This document shows positions 7,602 through 16,380 of a DNA stretch of 64,000 nucleotides, in pieces. Positions within the stretch are counted from its first letter, which is position 1; every line of letters begins with the position of its first letter. The position numbers were made by a program, and so were the translations under genes. The notes below the pieces were generated by a model. It had not been told where the DNA came from and made no database searches. It saw only the letters and a program-made list of their open reading frames with translations. The DNA comes from Flavobacterium gilvum (GTDB lineage Bacteria > Bacteroidota > Bacteroidia > Flavobacteriales > Flavobacteriaceae), in contig NZ_CP017479.1 of assembly GCF_001761465.1 (NCBI RefSeq), forward strand, positions 2,418,001 through 2,482,000, read 5' to 3'.

Positions 7602-9785
7602 TTATACTATACCAAATATCCTGTTGATGGCTGATGCTTTTATCTGTCGCACCATTTGTTGTGTTTCGGCTTCCTGCACATGTGCGGCAATGCATGTTTT
7701 TATTTTTTGAATGATGGGCATACAGGCTGCTACTTTGCCACGGGTATATTTAGTATGTGCCTGTGCAAAGAAATAGTTCAACGCTACAAAATGCGTAGAG
7801 GCATTGACCAATGGATAATCCCTTAGCCGTTCGTAGCTCTTTTTATAATAGAAGCTTCCATGTTGCAGGCCATTGTTTACAAAATCCGTGAGCTTGGGCA
7901 GAAAGACTTTTGCATACAATTTTTGCTCTTCAGTAAAAAGTACTTCATTATTAAATGCTTCGGGCGGTGGTAAAATAAAACAGCTCAATATCTTCACTTC
8001 TGCGCTTTTTTTGTAATACCCATCTGTTACCATTTCTACCTTTTCTAGCAACTGCAGCGTTACTAGTGGATAGAATTGTTTTATTTGTTGGTAATAATTT
8101 TTTAGCGCAACAAATTGTGGATGATTAAATAACATTTGCAGGTCTTTATCTTTCCAAATCAATTCTATCTGATCGTAGCCGAAATGCAATGCGCCGCTGA
8201 TGCTGCTAAGAGCCTCTTCTGTATTGCCTAGTGCAGCAAAGATGCATGCTGTGTTGTGAAAGATGTATGGATTAAGAAAACAATCAGCTTTCACTTTTGA
8301 ATAAAGTTGTGCTGTCGCTTCAAGATATTGCTTATCGTTGGTGCTTTTGTATAGCTGAAAACAACTGAAGAAGTAATTATTTAATGCTCTGAGGAAACTA
8401 TCGTTGTACCTCCACTTTGTATATTTTTCTTCAAAGTCATTAGCAAGCCATTTGTTCATGTTGGCAAAGTAGCCTGCTTCATCCTTTTCATTATAATCAG
8501 GATAATTGTTTTTACCCTTCGTGGCTTCCATTTCAATTAGCAAAGTTCTTGCTTTTGCAAGATATTCTTCTAAAGATGAAATGCGTTCTACAGTAAGTTT
8601 TGTGGTATTTATATCGTAATTATGTATGATAAATTCGCCACTCTTATCGCGACAATGCAATACAAAACAGCCTGCAAACGCACCAGAAGGGTTCGGTAAT
8701 TCATGTGTCTTTCTAAATTGCTGTGCATCTTTTGATAGTATTTCAAATGTAGGTGCATCTATATTTTCCAATATTGCATCATGTGCCCTCACCTGCGTTT
8801 TGCTGAACAACAAAATATTCTGATGAAAATAGCCGCTTGTGTTTAACTCGTAAGCTCCTGTTTCTTGCTTAGCGAGTTGTATGCCCGTATAGTAGATATG
8901 ATTTTTATCTTCGCTCACATATTCACTCAGCATTCTAAAACTAAGCCCGTCGGAGTTTGGGTATGCTTGCAGTGTGTCATTATATACAGCTTCGGCGGCG
9001 GAAAAATAAGTTTGTTCTCCTTTGCGGTGCATTTTAAATTTTGCAGGATCTGTAGTTATGCAGGCGTTCCCTACAATTACTTTTTTATCATCACAAACGC
9101 CGTAAGGAGTTTGGCGCAACTCTTGCAGGTTGATGTTGTCATATATACATACTTCATCCTTAGCAGCACTATAAAAATGTTGTCCGTTGTAGAAATAGCC
9201 AGCAAAAATTTCGATTGGTTTTTCTAAAGTTGCTGTATGCAGGTTGCCTTTTAGCATTTGGACACGATGTGTTTCCTGCAAGGCTTTTACCTTTTTTACT
9301 ATAGCAGTGTCTACTACTTTTGGGAATGTCAATGCATAGCTGGTATCGGCAACTTTGAAAAAATGTTTATCTGCATCTTTTCCGAAGTCTTTCAATTCCT
9401 TTTCGGTGAATGTATGGTCTGTGAATTTTCCGTTTTGGACATTGGCCGAATATACAAAATCATCTGAAGAAAAATTTAAACTGTCGCGGGTTGCTATAAG
9501 ATAACCATTGGCATTTTCTTCAAGGTAAGGTTCTGATTGTCTCAACATAGCCAACAATGGGTGTTCTAATATATATTGACCTTCTCCATAATTAAAATAA
9601 AAGAAGGCATAGAGTGCAGCTTCTTTCTTTATGTATTTGAATACAAAAAAATCACGGTTATCTCTTGCCGTTAATACATCAAAAATGTTTTGCGCTACTA
9701 TAGTACCCGCTATTTTGCGAATGTATTTTTTATAGTTGTCTTGAGGTAGTTGTATTTTGGCGGTGATGCCAACGGGTTGTGACAT
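7602..9785 (-). CDS. Large hypothetical protein with DKNYY-like and TPR end-of-group regions
   Basis: Cytoplasmic-looking 727 aa protein without a signal peptide. Residues about 100-380 hold repeats of the DKNYY type (EVCIYDNINLQEL, VCDDKKVIVGNACITTDP, EDKNHIYYTGIQL, IDAPTFEILSKDAQ), in which a short text such as DKN-x-YY precedes a statement-like strand pair. Residues about 460-570 resemble helical TPR repeats with the end-of-group motif (FHNTACIFAALGNTEEALSSI, then DLQMLFNHPQFVALKNYYQQ). DKNYY proteins have no established role. The gene is 92 bp upstream-side of the DUF6714-like gene and in line with the minus-strand accessory cluster. Confidence 0.65.
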   Translation of the reverse strand: MSQPVGITAKIQLPQDNYKKYIRKIAGTIVAQNIFDVLTARDNRDFFVFKYIKKEAALYAFFYFNYGEGQYILEHPLLAMLRQSEPYLEENANGYLIATRDSLNFSSDDFVYSANVQNGKFTDHTFTEKELKDFGKDADKHFFKVADTSYALTFPKVVDTAIVKKVKALQETHRVQMLKGNLHTATLEKPIEIFAGYFYNGQHFYSAAKDEVCIYDNINLQELRQTPYGVCDDKKVIVGNACITTDPAKFKMHRKGEQTYFSAAEAVYNDTLQAYPNSDGLSFRMLSEYVSEDKNHIYYTGIQLAKQETGAYELNTSGYFHQNILLFSKTQVRAHDAILENIDAPTFEILSKDAQQFRKTHELPNPSGAFAGCFVLHCRDKSGEFIIHNYDINTTKLTVERISSLEEYLAKARTLLIEMEATKGKNNYPDYNEKDEAGYFANMNKWLANDFEEKYTKWRYNDSFLRALNNYFFSCFQLYKSTNDKQYLEATAQLYSKVKADCFLNPYIFHNTACIFAALGNTEEALSSISGALHFGYDQIELIWKDKDLQMLFNHPQFVALKNYYQQIKQFYPLVTLQLLEKVEMVTDGYYKKSAEVKILSCFILPPPEAFNNEVLFTEEQKLYAKVFLPKLTDFVNNGLQHGSFYYKKSYERLRDYPLVNASTHFVALNYFFAQAHTKYTRGKVAACMPIIQKIKTCIAAHVQEAETQQMVRQIKASAINRIFGIV

Positions 9786-9877
9786 GGTTTAGTCGTTTAT
9801 TGAGTTTGTTTTACATCTTGGTTTTGTTGAATTTCATTTCGTACGGAAGCGGAATCGTTATTTTTCTAATTATGTTA

Positions 9878-10426
9878 TTACTCAAAAAAATTTTGTTTCC
9901 ATTTTTCTATCGTTATGTTCAGCTCTATATATTTTGTATCTTCATATATAGCCTCTATTGAAGTGTTGCATTCAATTGCATATTCTTGGTACTCTTGTAT
10001 AATTTCCTGCTGTTTGTATTTCAAATAATGTATAATGCTTTGTATTTGTGGGTTGTTTAAAAGAGAAAACCTATTCTGCTGATATTCTTCATCCAAATTA
10101 TAACTCAACGTAAACAGTACATCAGGCGAAAAGAGGTTTTGCTTTATGCGTAGTTCCTCTTCTAAAATGTCAAACATTATAAATTTAGGCAAGTGGAAAC
10201 GCATTCCTTTGGCATCAAAAAACGATAGGGAACTTGCGCAATCAGCGAGGTCTTGATAAGCAATATTTTGCCAGTTATTCCTTTCGTCTTTTTTTCTTAG
10301 TTGCAATATTGTTTTATTATCTGCATAATCATCAATACCTTGTCCTTCCCAAAGACCAATGCCATCTTCTAGTATAACATCTTTAAATGCTATTTGTATT
10401 TCATTTATTAGTTCATCTTTAGTCAT
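9878..10426 (-). CDS. DUF6714-like protein
   Basis: I take the start at 10426 (MTKDELINEIQIAFKD). The open frame extends upstream to 10498, but that extension reads into a non-coding inverted repeat. The N-terminal pattern (helix, then GIGLWEGQGIDDYAD) and the run DLADCASSLSFFDAKGMRFHLPKFIMFDI match what I recall of DUF6714, a family of about 150-180 aa cytoplasmic proteins with no known function. The C-terminus is Glu/Ile/Lys-rich and helical. It precedes the DKNYY/TPR gene on the same strand with 92 bp between them, so it may form an operon with it. Confidence 0.62.
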   Translation of the reverse strand: MTKDELINEIQIAFKDVILEDGIGLWEGQGIDDYADNKTILQLRKKDERNNWQNIAYQDLADCASSLSFFDAKGMRFHLPKFIMFDILEEELRIKQNLFSPDVLFTLSYNLDEEYQQNRFSLLNNPQIQSIIHYLKYKQQEIIQEYQEYAIECNTSIEAIYEDTKYIELNITIEKWKQNFFE

Positions 10427-10479
10427 GTCAATTTGTAACTGATTGGTATTCCTTATAAATTTTTGCTTACTATTCAATT

Positions 10480-10604
10480 CGATAGCGCGGATTTGCAATC
10501 CGTGCCCATTCCGATTGTTAAGTCTGAGTATTTTCTATTTTTTTTAATTCTATTCTTATTTCTCTATCTACTTTGTGGGCACGGATTGAAAATTCGCGCT
10601 ATCG
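10480..10604. repeat. Inverted repeat (GATAGCGCGGATTTGCAATCC type)
   Basis: A left arm (10480-10508, CGATAGCGCGGATTTGCAAT and CCGTGCCCA) is mirrored at 10576-10604 (TGGGCACGGATTGAAAATTC and GCGCTATCG). The loop of about 67 bp is T-rich. It sits between two convergently unrelated minus-strand genes and has no ORF. The arms are GC-rich compared with the flanks. Confidence 0.8.
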
Positions 10605-10610
10605 GGTTTT

Positions 10611-11060
10611 TTATGTTCCAAATTGTCTTAAATGATGGTCAAAATGTTTCCATTGTAAAATTGCCCATTCCTCTGGTGTTAAATTTCCGAAAAATGAATG
10701 GGGATGTTTTGTGCATTTTTCAGATCCGTTTTCATAAAATTGTCCAACAAGCTGAATAGCTTTTCCTTTTTCTTTTTCAAATTCTTTTTTGTCTATAAAA
10801 ATATAGTTTTTGTCTGTCGGAGAATTTTTGTCCATAGGTTTGTCATTTAAAAATTTCTTTTTGAGAAATCCCCCTATGATTTTTCCAATAAACATTCTCT
10901 TGGGAAAATTTAGTCCCATTGCTGTTTCAATCGAAATATTTACGTGAGCTAACATTTGAGCTACGTCCATTTTTCCCCATTGTCTTTCTGCATTTGGTTG
11001 AAGATTGTCCAACCTTTTAAGTATTCCGTTTGTGTCCGCTTGGTTATATAGATTATTCAT
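10611..11060 (-). CDS. DUF1569 family protein (DinB-like fold)
   Basis: Protein of 149 aa with the DUF1569 pattern: LDNLQPNAERQWGKMDVAQMLAHVN near residues 16-41 and the C-terminal TPEEWAILQWKHFDHHLRQF. Both ends place conserved His residues (H39, and the H-x2-HH group near 142) where DinB-fold proteins bind a metal. Related DinB enzymes are thiol-dependent transferases or hydrolases, and in Bacteroidota with bacillithiol such proteins may use it; this is inference. It is a single gene flanked by palindromic repeats on both sides. Confidence 0.78.
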   Translation of the reverse strand: MNNLYNQADTNGILKRLDNLQPNAERQWGKMDVAQMLAHVNISIETAMGLNFPKRMFIGKIIGGFLKKKFLNDKPMDKNSPTDKNYIFIDKKEFEKEKGKAIQLVGQFYENGSEKCTKHPHSFFGNLTPEEWAILQWKHFDHHLRQFGT

Positions 11061-11117
11061 CTTTTTTGTCTGTTATTTGTTTAGGAATGTTTCTGATACA
11101 CTTTCCGCCAACTTAGC

Positions 11118-11143
11118 TCTACAAAGTCTCCTGACTTTGTAGA
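11118..11143. repeat. Short perfect hairpin (TCTACAAAGTC-TCCT-GACTTTGTAGA)
   Basis: An 11 bp perfect stem with a TCCT loop sits between the DUF1569 gene and the lipoprotein gene. The same core recurs in inverse orientation (AAGTC-AGGA-GACTT) at 12066-12079, exactly where the ankyrin-SHOCT reading frame is broken. It may also stop transcription, but no T run follows. Confidence 0.7.
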
Positions 11144-11178
11144 GACAATTAAGTTTTTTCTTTCTTTAGTCCTAAAGA

Positions 11179-11721
11179 TTAAAAACCGAATTTAGCATTA
11201 ATATTATGCTTTGCAGCATACGCTTTTGCAGCAGTCATCAATCTTGTGAACTTTGAATCTATTTCTTCTTGAGTTGAAGCGTCAAATTCTGTAATTGCTT
11301 TTTGGATTTGTTCAGGTGAAGCTTTTTCGTCTTTCATTTTAGCAATTGGCAAATAACCTTCTTTTTGCTTCTCAATTGCATAAGAAAACAAGTCTTTTGA
11401 TGACTGAATAAGTTCTTTGTTGTCATCATCTTCCGGTATATCCTTAAGAGTTTGCAATCGAGTTTCTAAATTGGTTATGCTAAAATTAAAAAAATCATAA
11501 TAAGAAGAAGCAACCATCTTTTTTTGATTTTCATCATAAACTTGTGGTTCTGATTCCAACTTATAATTGATTTCTTTACTGCCAAAACTCGACAGTGTGT
11601 TCGAATTTAAAGCGGCTATATCAAATATTTTTTCCGGCGAAAGGTCGGTACAAGATGTAGAAACCAAACTTCCGATAATTACGAATACAAACAGGCTTGT
11701 AGTTTTTAAGATTTTTTTCAT
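11179..11721 (-). CDS. Hypothetical lipoprotein
   Basis: Protein of 180 aa with a lipoprotein signal: KTTSLFVFVIIGSLVSTSC, with Cys24 as the lipidation site. The rest is charged and mostly helical, with KEINYKLESEPQVYDENQKK near residues 50-70 and an Ala-rich end (LMTAAKAYAAKHNINAKFGF). No family is recognised. The gene starts 11 bp downstream of the truncated ankyrin-SHOCT gene on the same strand, so they were probably one transcription unit before the truncation. Confidence 0.65.
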   Translation of the reverse strand: MKKILKTTSLFVFVIIGSLVSTSCTDLSPEKIFDIAALNSNTLSSFGSKEINYKLESEPQVYDENQKKMVASSYYDFFNFSITNLETRLQTLKDIPEDDDNKELIQSSKDLFSYAIEKQKEGYLPIAKMKDEKASPEQIQKAITEFDASTQEEIDSKFTRLMTAAKAYAAKHNINAKFGF

Positions 11722-11732
11722 TTGTTTATTGT

Positions 11733-12068
11733 TTATCCTTTTAATATTTTATTTTTCTCAACTTCAAATTCTTCTACCGTCAAAATCCCGGCATCCAAAA
11801 GTTCCTTTAAATCCAGTAGAGCCTTTTTCTTGCCCTCCATCGAATTTGCAGTACCCGATTTTACAGCTTCTTGACTAGGAGAAGTCTGAATAGGTGTTAC
11901 AACCGTTCCGGAAGGAGCGTATTTCAAGATTAATTCTGTAATTTCATTAAAACCTTTCACATTCGAATAGTCAATTGCTTTTTGCTCTTTTATGTTTACA
12001 ATTGAGGCATCGGCTTTGTTGTCAAGCAAATATTTTACAACGTCTTTCTTACCGTTATCGTTGCGAAG
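11733..12068 (-). pseudogene. 5'-truncated ankyrin-repeat/SHOCT protein
   Basis: The open frame runs from a TGA stop at 12069-12071 down to 11733 and has no plausible start codon. It begins in the middle of an ankyrin repeat (NDNGKKDVVKYLLDNKADAS, then GFNEITELILKYAPSG) and ends with a SHOCT domain (ALLDLKELLDAGILTVEEFE, then KNKILKG). SHOCT domains are short C-terminal modules found on membrane or secreted proteins. The break lies at a palindromic repeat, so the upstream part of the gene has been lost or displaced. No ankyrin coding is visible in 12072-12326. A TTG start at 12029 would give a 98 aa fragment. Confidence 0.7.
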
Positions 12069-12326
12069 TCAGGAGACTTTACAGAATGTAGACTTTAGAT
12101 TATACAAATATATCCAGGCTGATAACGTTTGCCTGTAGTATAATCTCCTTTGAAAATGTAGTATTTGTTATTGTATTTTTGAAGAAATACACCTAATTGA
12201 AGATTCAACGTAAGAAAAACGAAAAGAAAACAGATGCTTTCGAATCAAAAAAGGAAATTGAAAAAAGAACTGAAACAACAAGTCATTCCTTTAGAAAGGA
12301 TAAGTTTTTGAATTTTTATAAAGTCA

Positions 12327-13439
12327 TCAACTACTTTTTTTATAACTCAAAATTGCCATCGTATTAAAAATAATAGCAAAAGTAATCAATGCTGTAAGTT
12401 GTGTGCCTAATTCAGATATTCCGCTGCCTTTTAAGTAAACGAGTCGCATTACCTGCATAAAGTATTTCAACGGATTCAGTTGCGTGACGTATTGTGCCCA
12501 TTGTGGCATGCTTTCTATTGGGGTAAATAATCCGCTAAGTAATATCAGAATCAGCATAAAAAAGAATATCACAAACATAGCCTGTTGCATCGTATTGGAG
12601 TAATTGGAAATCACCAATCCAAAACCAGAAACTCCCAAAATGTATATGGTGGCAAAGAAGTAAATGGTTGCCAAATTGCCCGCAGGCACCAATCCGTAAG
12701 CCAAATAAGCAACGCCAAAACTGATAGTTAAAACCGTAAATCCGATAATCCAGTACGGAATCAATTTGGAAATAATAAAAATCTTTTTGGACACAGGAGT
12801 AACATTTATTTGCTCCATAGTGCCGCTTTCTTTTTCCCCTACAATGTTCAGTGCGGGAAGGAAACCGCAAAGCATTGTGAGTATCATTACCATTAATGCC
12901 GGAACAATAAAAATAGTATACTGAAGATGCGGATTGAATTTATTTTTTGGGACAATTTCGATGATTTTTGCGTTAGCCAATTTTGATGCGTCAATCCATT
13001 GACTTCTTATTTGATTGGAAAAATCCGAAATAACGCTAGACAAGTAAGCACTTCCCAAACCTCCTTTGGTGCCATTTACGGCATTGGCAGAAATCATCAG
13101 TTTGGCATTTTGATTTCGAACCAAATCCCTTTCAAAATAGGGAGGAATTTCTAAAATAATATCTGATTTATCGGTTTCAATGCTTTTTAATGCTTGATTG
13201 TAATTCGGTGCTATTTCGGTCAATCGGAAGTAACCGCCCGAAGCTACTTTTTGAATTAACTGTCGCGAATAACTGCTGTGGTCGTTGTCAATCACGCAAA
13301 GATTAATATTCTTGACTTCAAAATTGGTGGCTAATGGAAAGACCAAAATTGCCATCAATGGGTAGGCCACAATCAATCTCGGCAGAAATGAATTGCGCAG
13401 AATCTGTTTGAATTCTTTTTCTAATAAAAACTTCAGCAT
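12327..13439 (-). CDS. ABC-2 type permease, second of a pair (YbhR-like)
   Basis: Inner-membrane subunit of the ABC exporter, 370 aa. One helix near residues 20-42 is followed by a periplasmic domain of about 130 residues (DNDHSSYSRQLI, NYNQALKSIETDKSDIILEIPP), then five C-terminal helices that start at about 175 and include the conserved GEKESGTMEQINVTPVSK coupling segment near 205. This one-plus-five layout is that of YbhR, YbhS and YhhJ. The start is 2 bp from the stop of the partner permease, so the two are translated from one message. Confidence 0.88.
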   Translation of the reverse strand: MLKFLLEKEFKQILRNSFLPRLIVAYPLMAILVFPLATNFEVKNINLCVIDNDHSSYSRQLIQKVASGGYFRLTEIAPNYNQALKSIETDKSDIILEIPPYFERDLVRNQNAKLMISANAVNGTKGGLGSAYLSSVISDFSNQIRSQWIDASKLANAKIIEIVPKNKFNPHLQYTIFIVPALMVMILTMLCGFLPALNIVGEKESGTMEQINVTPVSKKIFIISKLIPYWIIGFTVLTISFGVAYLAYGLVPAGNLATIYFFATIYILGVSGFGLVISNYSNTMQQAMFVIFFFMLILILLSGLFTPIESMPQWAQYVTQLNPLKYFMQVMRLVYLKGSGISELGTQLTALITFAIIFNTMAILSYKKSS

Positions 13440-13441
13440 AA

Positions 13442-14548
13442 TTATTCGAGTCTTATTTTAAACTTTTTCAAACTAACTATTATTAATACCAATGCCATAC
13501 CGCAAAGTACCAAAACTTCTTTCCACACCGAGCCAATTCCTGTGCCTTTTATCATGATATCTTTTACAATAACAATAAACCATTTGGCAGGAATAATATT
13601 GGATACATATTGCAGCGCAATCGGCATATTTTCGGTTGGGAATATCATACCGGAAAGCAACATTACCGGCATCAGAAAAACCATTCCCGAAACCAACATC
13701 GCTGACAATTGAGTGTCTGTTATGGTTGAAACCAATAGTCCCAAAGAAAGCGAAACAATGATGAAAATCAGACAAACCAAGATTAACAAAAGCAAACTTC
13801 CAACGATTGGTACATTCAAAACAAAAACAGATAATAGCAATACCGTTGCGAGATTCACGCAGGAAATGAAGAAATAAGGTACCGCTTTCGCTAAAATGAT
13901 ATAGATGGGTTTCATTGGGGAAACGAGTAAAATTTCCATCGTTCCCAACTCTTTTTCACGTACAATCGAAATGGAAGTCATCATCGCACAAATCAGCATC
14001 AATATCATACCCAAAACGCCCGGAACAAAATTATAAGCTCCTTTCATCTGCGGGTTGTAAAGTAATTTCACTTCGGGTACAATTTGGAAAGGAATCGTAG
14101 TTTGCGATAGTAAATCCCTTTGATAACTGCTAATAATTGCCGAAGCATAATTGGTCAACGTCGTTGCAGTATTTGGGTCGGTGGCATCTGCCAATATTTG
14201 TACTTGTGCTTTTCCGGTGTGCATCAGTGTTTCGTTGAAACGTTCACTAAATACAACAACCAAACCGACTTTTCCATCCTTAAAAACGTCGTCCAATTGT
14301 GAGGAATTGTCTAAATATCTAGTTATTTCGAAGTAATCACTAGCTTTTAACCGCTCAATTATTTGTTGTGTTGCAATGTCTTTGGAGGGGTCATAAATCG
14401 CAATTTTGGAATTCTTAACTTCCGTTGTAATGGCAAATCCAAAAAGAATTATCTGAATGATAGGCATTAATAAGAGTATCATCATCGTTCGGACATCGCG
14501 AAAAATGTGATAGAATTCTTTTTTAACAAATGTTATAAACTGCTTCAT
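13442..14548 (-). CDS. ABC-2 type permease, first of a pair (YbhS-like)
   Basis: Inner-membrane subunit, 368 aa, with the same one-plus-five helix plan as its partner: first helix at about residues 20-42, a periplasmic domain with DPSKDIATQQIIERLKASDY and GKVGLVVVFSERFNETL, then the REKELGTMEILLVSPMKP coupling segment near residue 200 and four to five helices. Together the two permeases should form the heterodimeric pore driven by the two ATPases encoded upstream. A 165 bp spacer with an inverted repeat separates it from the ATPase gene. Confidence 0.88.
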   Translation of the reverse strand: MKQFITFVKKEFYHIFRDVRTMMILLLMPIIQIILFGFAITTEVKNSKIAIYDPSKDIATQQIIERLKASDYFEITRYLDNSSQLDDVFKDGKVGLVVVFSERFNETLMHTGKAQVQILADATDPNTATTLTNYASAIISSYQRDLLSQTTIPFQIVPEVKLLYNPQMKGAYNFVPGVLGMILMLICAMMTSISIVREKELGTMEILLVSPMKPIYIILAKAVPYFFISCVNLATVLLLSVFVLNVPIVGSLLLLILVCLIFIIVSLSLGLLVSTITDTQLSAMLVSGMVFLMPVMLLSGMIFPTENMPIALQYVSNIIPAKWFIVIVKDIMIKGTGIGSVWKEVLVLCGMALVLIIVSLKKFKIRLE

Positions 14549-14573
14549 TTACAATGAATTATTTTGAATTTTT

Positions 14574-14677
14574 TTAACCGCAAGGAACGCAAGGAAAGAT
14601 TTTACTTTATTTCTAAAAACGCTATGAGCGCAAAGCTTTGTGAACTTTGCGTAAAACTTTGTGCCCTTTGCGGTTAA
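14574..14677. repeat. Imperfect inverted repeat (AACCGCAAGG family)
   Basis: The spacer between the ATPase and permease genes is a palindrome with ends TTAACCGCAAGG and CCCTTTGCGGTTAA, and inner matches such as GCGCAAAGCTTTG. It belongs to the same family as 952-1034. Because it lies inside an operon it could modulate readthrough or mRNA stability of the permease genes. Confidence 0.75.
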
Positions 14678-14713
14678 ATACTTAGCAACTTTAATCCCAT
14701 TTTTTTATTATAA

Positions 14714-15451
14714 TCAATCACCATTACGTGTTGCTTTTCTCGCCAATTGTTGAAAAACGCCGTCCATATTCATAGCATTAAATTGTTTTTTTAAATTTTT
14801 TGGAGTGTCTAGCGCTTCAATTTTTCCATCAACCATGATAGAAACCCGGTCACAATATTCGGCTTCATCCATATAATGTGTGGTCACAAAAACCGTTATT
14901 CCATCGGCTGCAGCCTTATAAATAAGTTCCCAAAATTGTCGCCGTGTAAAAGGATCAACGCCTCCCGTTGGTTCATCTAGAAACACAATTTTTGGATTAT
15001 GAAAAATCGACACCGAAAAAGCTAATTTCTGTTTCCAACCCAAAGGCAAATCTTTTACAAGCGTATTGCGTTCGCTTTCAAAATTCAATGTGTGTAACAA
15101 TGTGTCGGTTTTGTCTGCAATACTTTTTTTGTCCATACCATAAATACCGGCAAATAATCGAATGTTTTCCCACACTTTCAAATCGTTGTACAGCGAAAAC
15201 TTCTGACTCATATAACCAATATTTTTTTTAATCAGTTCAGGCTTTTTGTTAATATCAAAACCGGCAACAATTCCAGTGCCCGAAGTTGGTATGCTCAACC
15301 CGCACAACATCCGCATAGCCGTTGTTTTTCCTGCTCCATTTGCTCCTAGAAAACCAAATATTTCGCCTTGTTCTACCTCAAAAGAGATATGGTCAACGGC
15401 TGTAAAATTTCCAAACCGTTTCACAAGATTATTTACTTCAATAACTTTCAT
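14714..15451 (-). CDS. ABC transporter ATPase (C-terminal half of YbhF in other bacteria)
   Basis: Cytoplasmic ATPase of 245 aa. Walker A is GANGAGKTT (near residue 36), the Q-loop lies in IGYMSQKFSLY, Walker B with catalytic Glu is IVFLDEPTGGVDP, and the H-loop is FVTTHYMDEAEYCDR. The signature reads LPLGWKQKL rather than LSGGQ, a departure common in the second half of YbhF-type proteins, so this half may form the weaker catalytic site. It overlaps the 3' end of the upstream ATPase gene by 14 bp, which suggests coupled translation. Confidence 0.9.
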   Translation of the reverse strand: MKVIEVNNLVKRFGNFTAVDHISFEVEQGEIFGFLGANGAGKTTAMRMLCGLSIPTSGTGIVAGFDINKKPELIKKNIGYMSQKFSLYNDLKVWENIRLFAGIYGMDKKSIADKTDTLLHTLNFESERNTLVKDLPLGWKQKLAFSVSIFHNPKIVFLDEPTGGVDPFTRRQFWELIYKAAADGITVFVTTHYMDEAEYCDRVSIMVDGKIEALDTPKNLKKQFNAMNMDGVFQQLARKATRNGD

Positions 15452-16373
15452 ACTGTCTCGGTTTTAAAACATTACCCAAGTCCATAAAACAGTCTTCTAT
15501 ATTAGCTTCAATTGGTTCGATATGAATTGCTTTGTGTCCTTTTTCTGCTAGAAAGTTTGTCAATTCTTGCATAGAATAGTTCTCATTTGCAATTGTTACA
15601 TGAAGATTTTCCCCAAAAGCAAAACAGCTAAGTATGTTTTCGTTTAGTCTCACATCATTCAGGAGTGTATGCATATTAGTGCTTTGAACCGCCCACAAAA
15701 TTTTATCAAACTGCTTGATAATGTTTTTTGGAGTGTCAATTTTTAGGATTTTACCCTCGGTAATCAGCGCAATTCTATCGCACAGCGTGGCTTCGTCCAT
15801 ATATGGAGTAGAAACCAAAATGGCAATACCTTGTTTTTGCAATCTCTTGAGCATTTCCCAAAATTCTTTTCTCGAAACCGGATCAACTCCAGTGGTTGGT
15901 TCGTCCAAAAATAAAACCGAAGGTTTGTGAATCAAAGCGCAACTCAACGCCAATTTTTGTTTCATTCCGCCGGATAAAGCGCCGGAACGTCTGTCTTTAA
16001 AAGGCTCAATTTGCTCGTAAATATCTTTTATCAGATGGTAATTTTCTTCAATCGTGGTATTAAAAACCGTCGCAAAAAAATTAAGATTTTCCTCGACAGT
16101 TAAATCCTGATACAATGAAAATCGCCCTGGCATATAACCAACGTGGTTTCTTATTTCCTTAAAGTCTTTTACAACATCCAAGTCAACAACCGAAGCGCTT
16201 CCGCTGTCGGGTTTTAAAAGCGTGGTCAGAATACGAAATAAGGTTGTTTTTCCCGCTCCATCAGGACCTATTATACCAAATATTTCACCAGATGCTACTT
16301 CAAACGAAATAGAATCCAACGCTTTATGTTTGGCATAACTTTTATTAATATTCTGTACAGAAACGGCTTTCAT
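15438..16373 (-). CDS. ABC transporter ATPase (N-terminal half of YbhF in other bacteria)
   Basis: Cytoplasmic ATPase of 311 aa with full motifs: Walker A GPDGAGKTT, a proper signature ALSGGMKQKLALS, Walker B VLFLDEPTTGVDP, and STPYMDEATLCDR where the switch His is replaced by Pro (H-loop weak). The C-terminal 90 residues are an extra regulatory-type domain (ILSCFAFGENLHVTIA and KAIHIEPIEANIEDCFM). With the overlapping second ATPase it matches the two halves of E. coli YbhF. The gene follows a hairpin array of about 500 bp that separates it from the adaptor gene. Confidence 0.9.
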   Translation of the reverse strand: MKAVSVQNINKSYAKHKALDSISFEVASGEIFGIIGPDGAGKTTLFRILTTLLKPDSGSASVVDLDVVKDFKEIRNHVGYMPGRFSLYQDLTVEENLNFFATVFNTTIEENYHLIKDIYEQIEPFKDRRSGALSGGMKQKLALSCALIHKPSVLFLDEPTTGVDPVSRKEFWEMLKRLQKQGIAILVSTPYMDEATLCDRIALITEGKILKIDTPKNIIKQFDKILWAVQSTNMHTLLNDVRLNENILSCFAFGENLHVTIANENYSMQELTNFLAEKGHKAIHIEPIEANIEDCFMDLGNVLKPRQYESY

Positions 16374-16380
16374 TTTTTTT

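Noticed and set aside
8865..9227. Plus-strand ORF of 120 codons inside the DKNYY/TPR gene
   Set aside because: It is a reading shadow; the opposite frame has the recognisable protein.
12234..12311. Possible 25-codon plus-strand ORF (MLSNQKRKLKKELKQ)
   Set aside because: Short, Lys-rich and between a broken gene and the permease; no promoter or family support.
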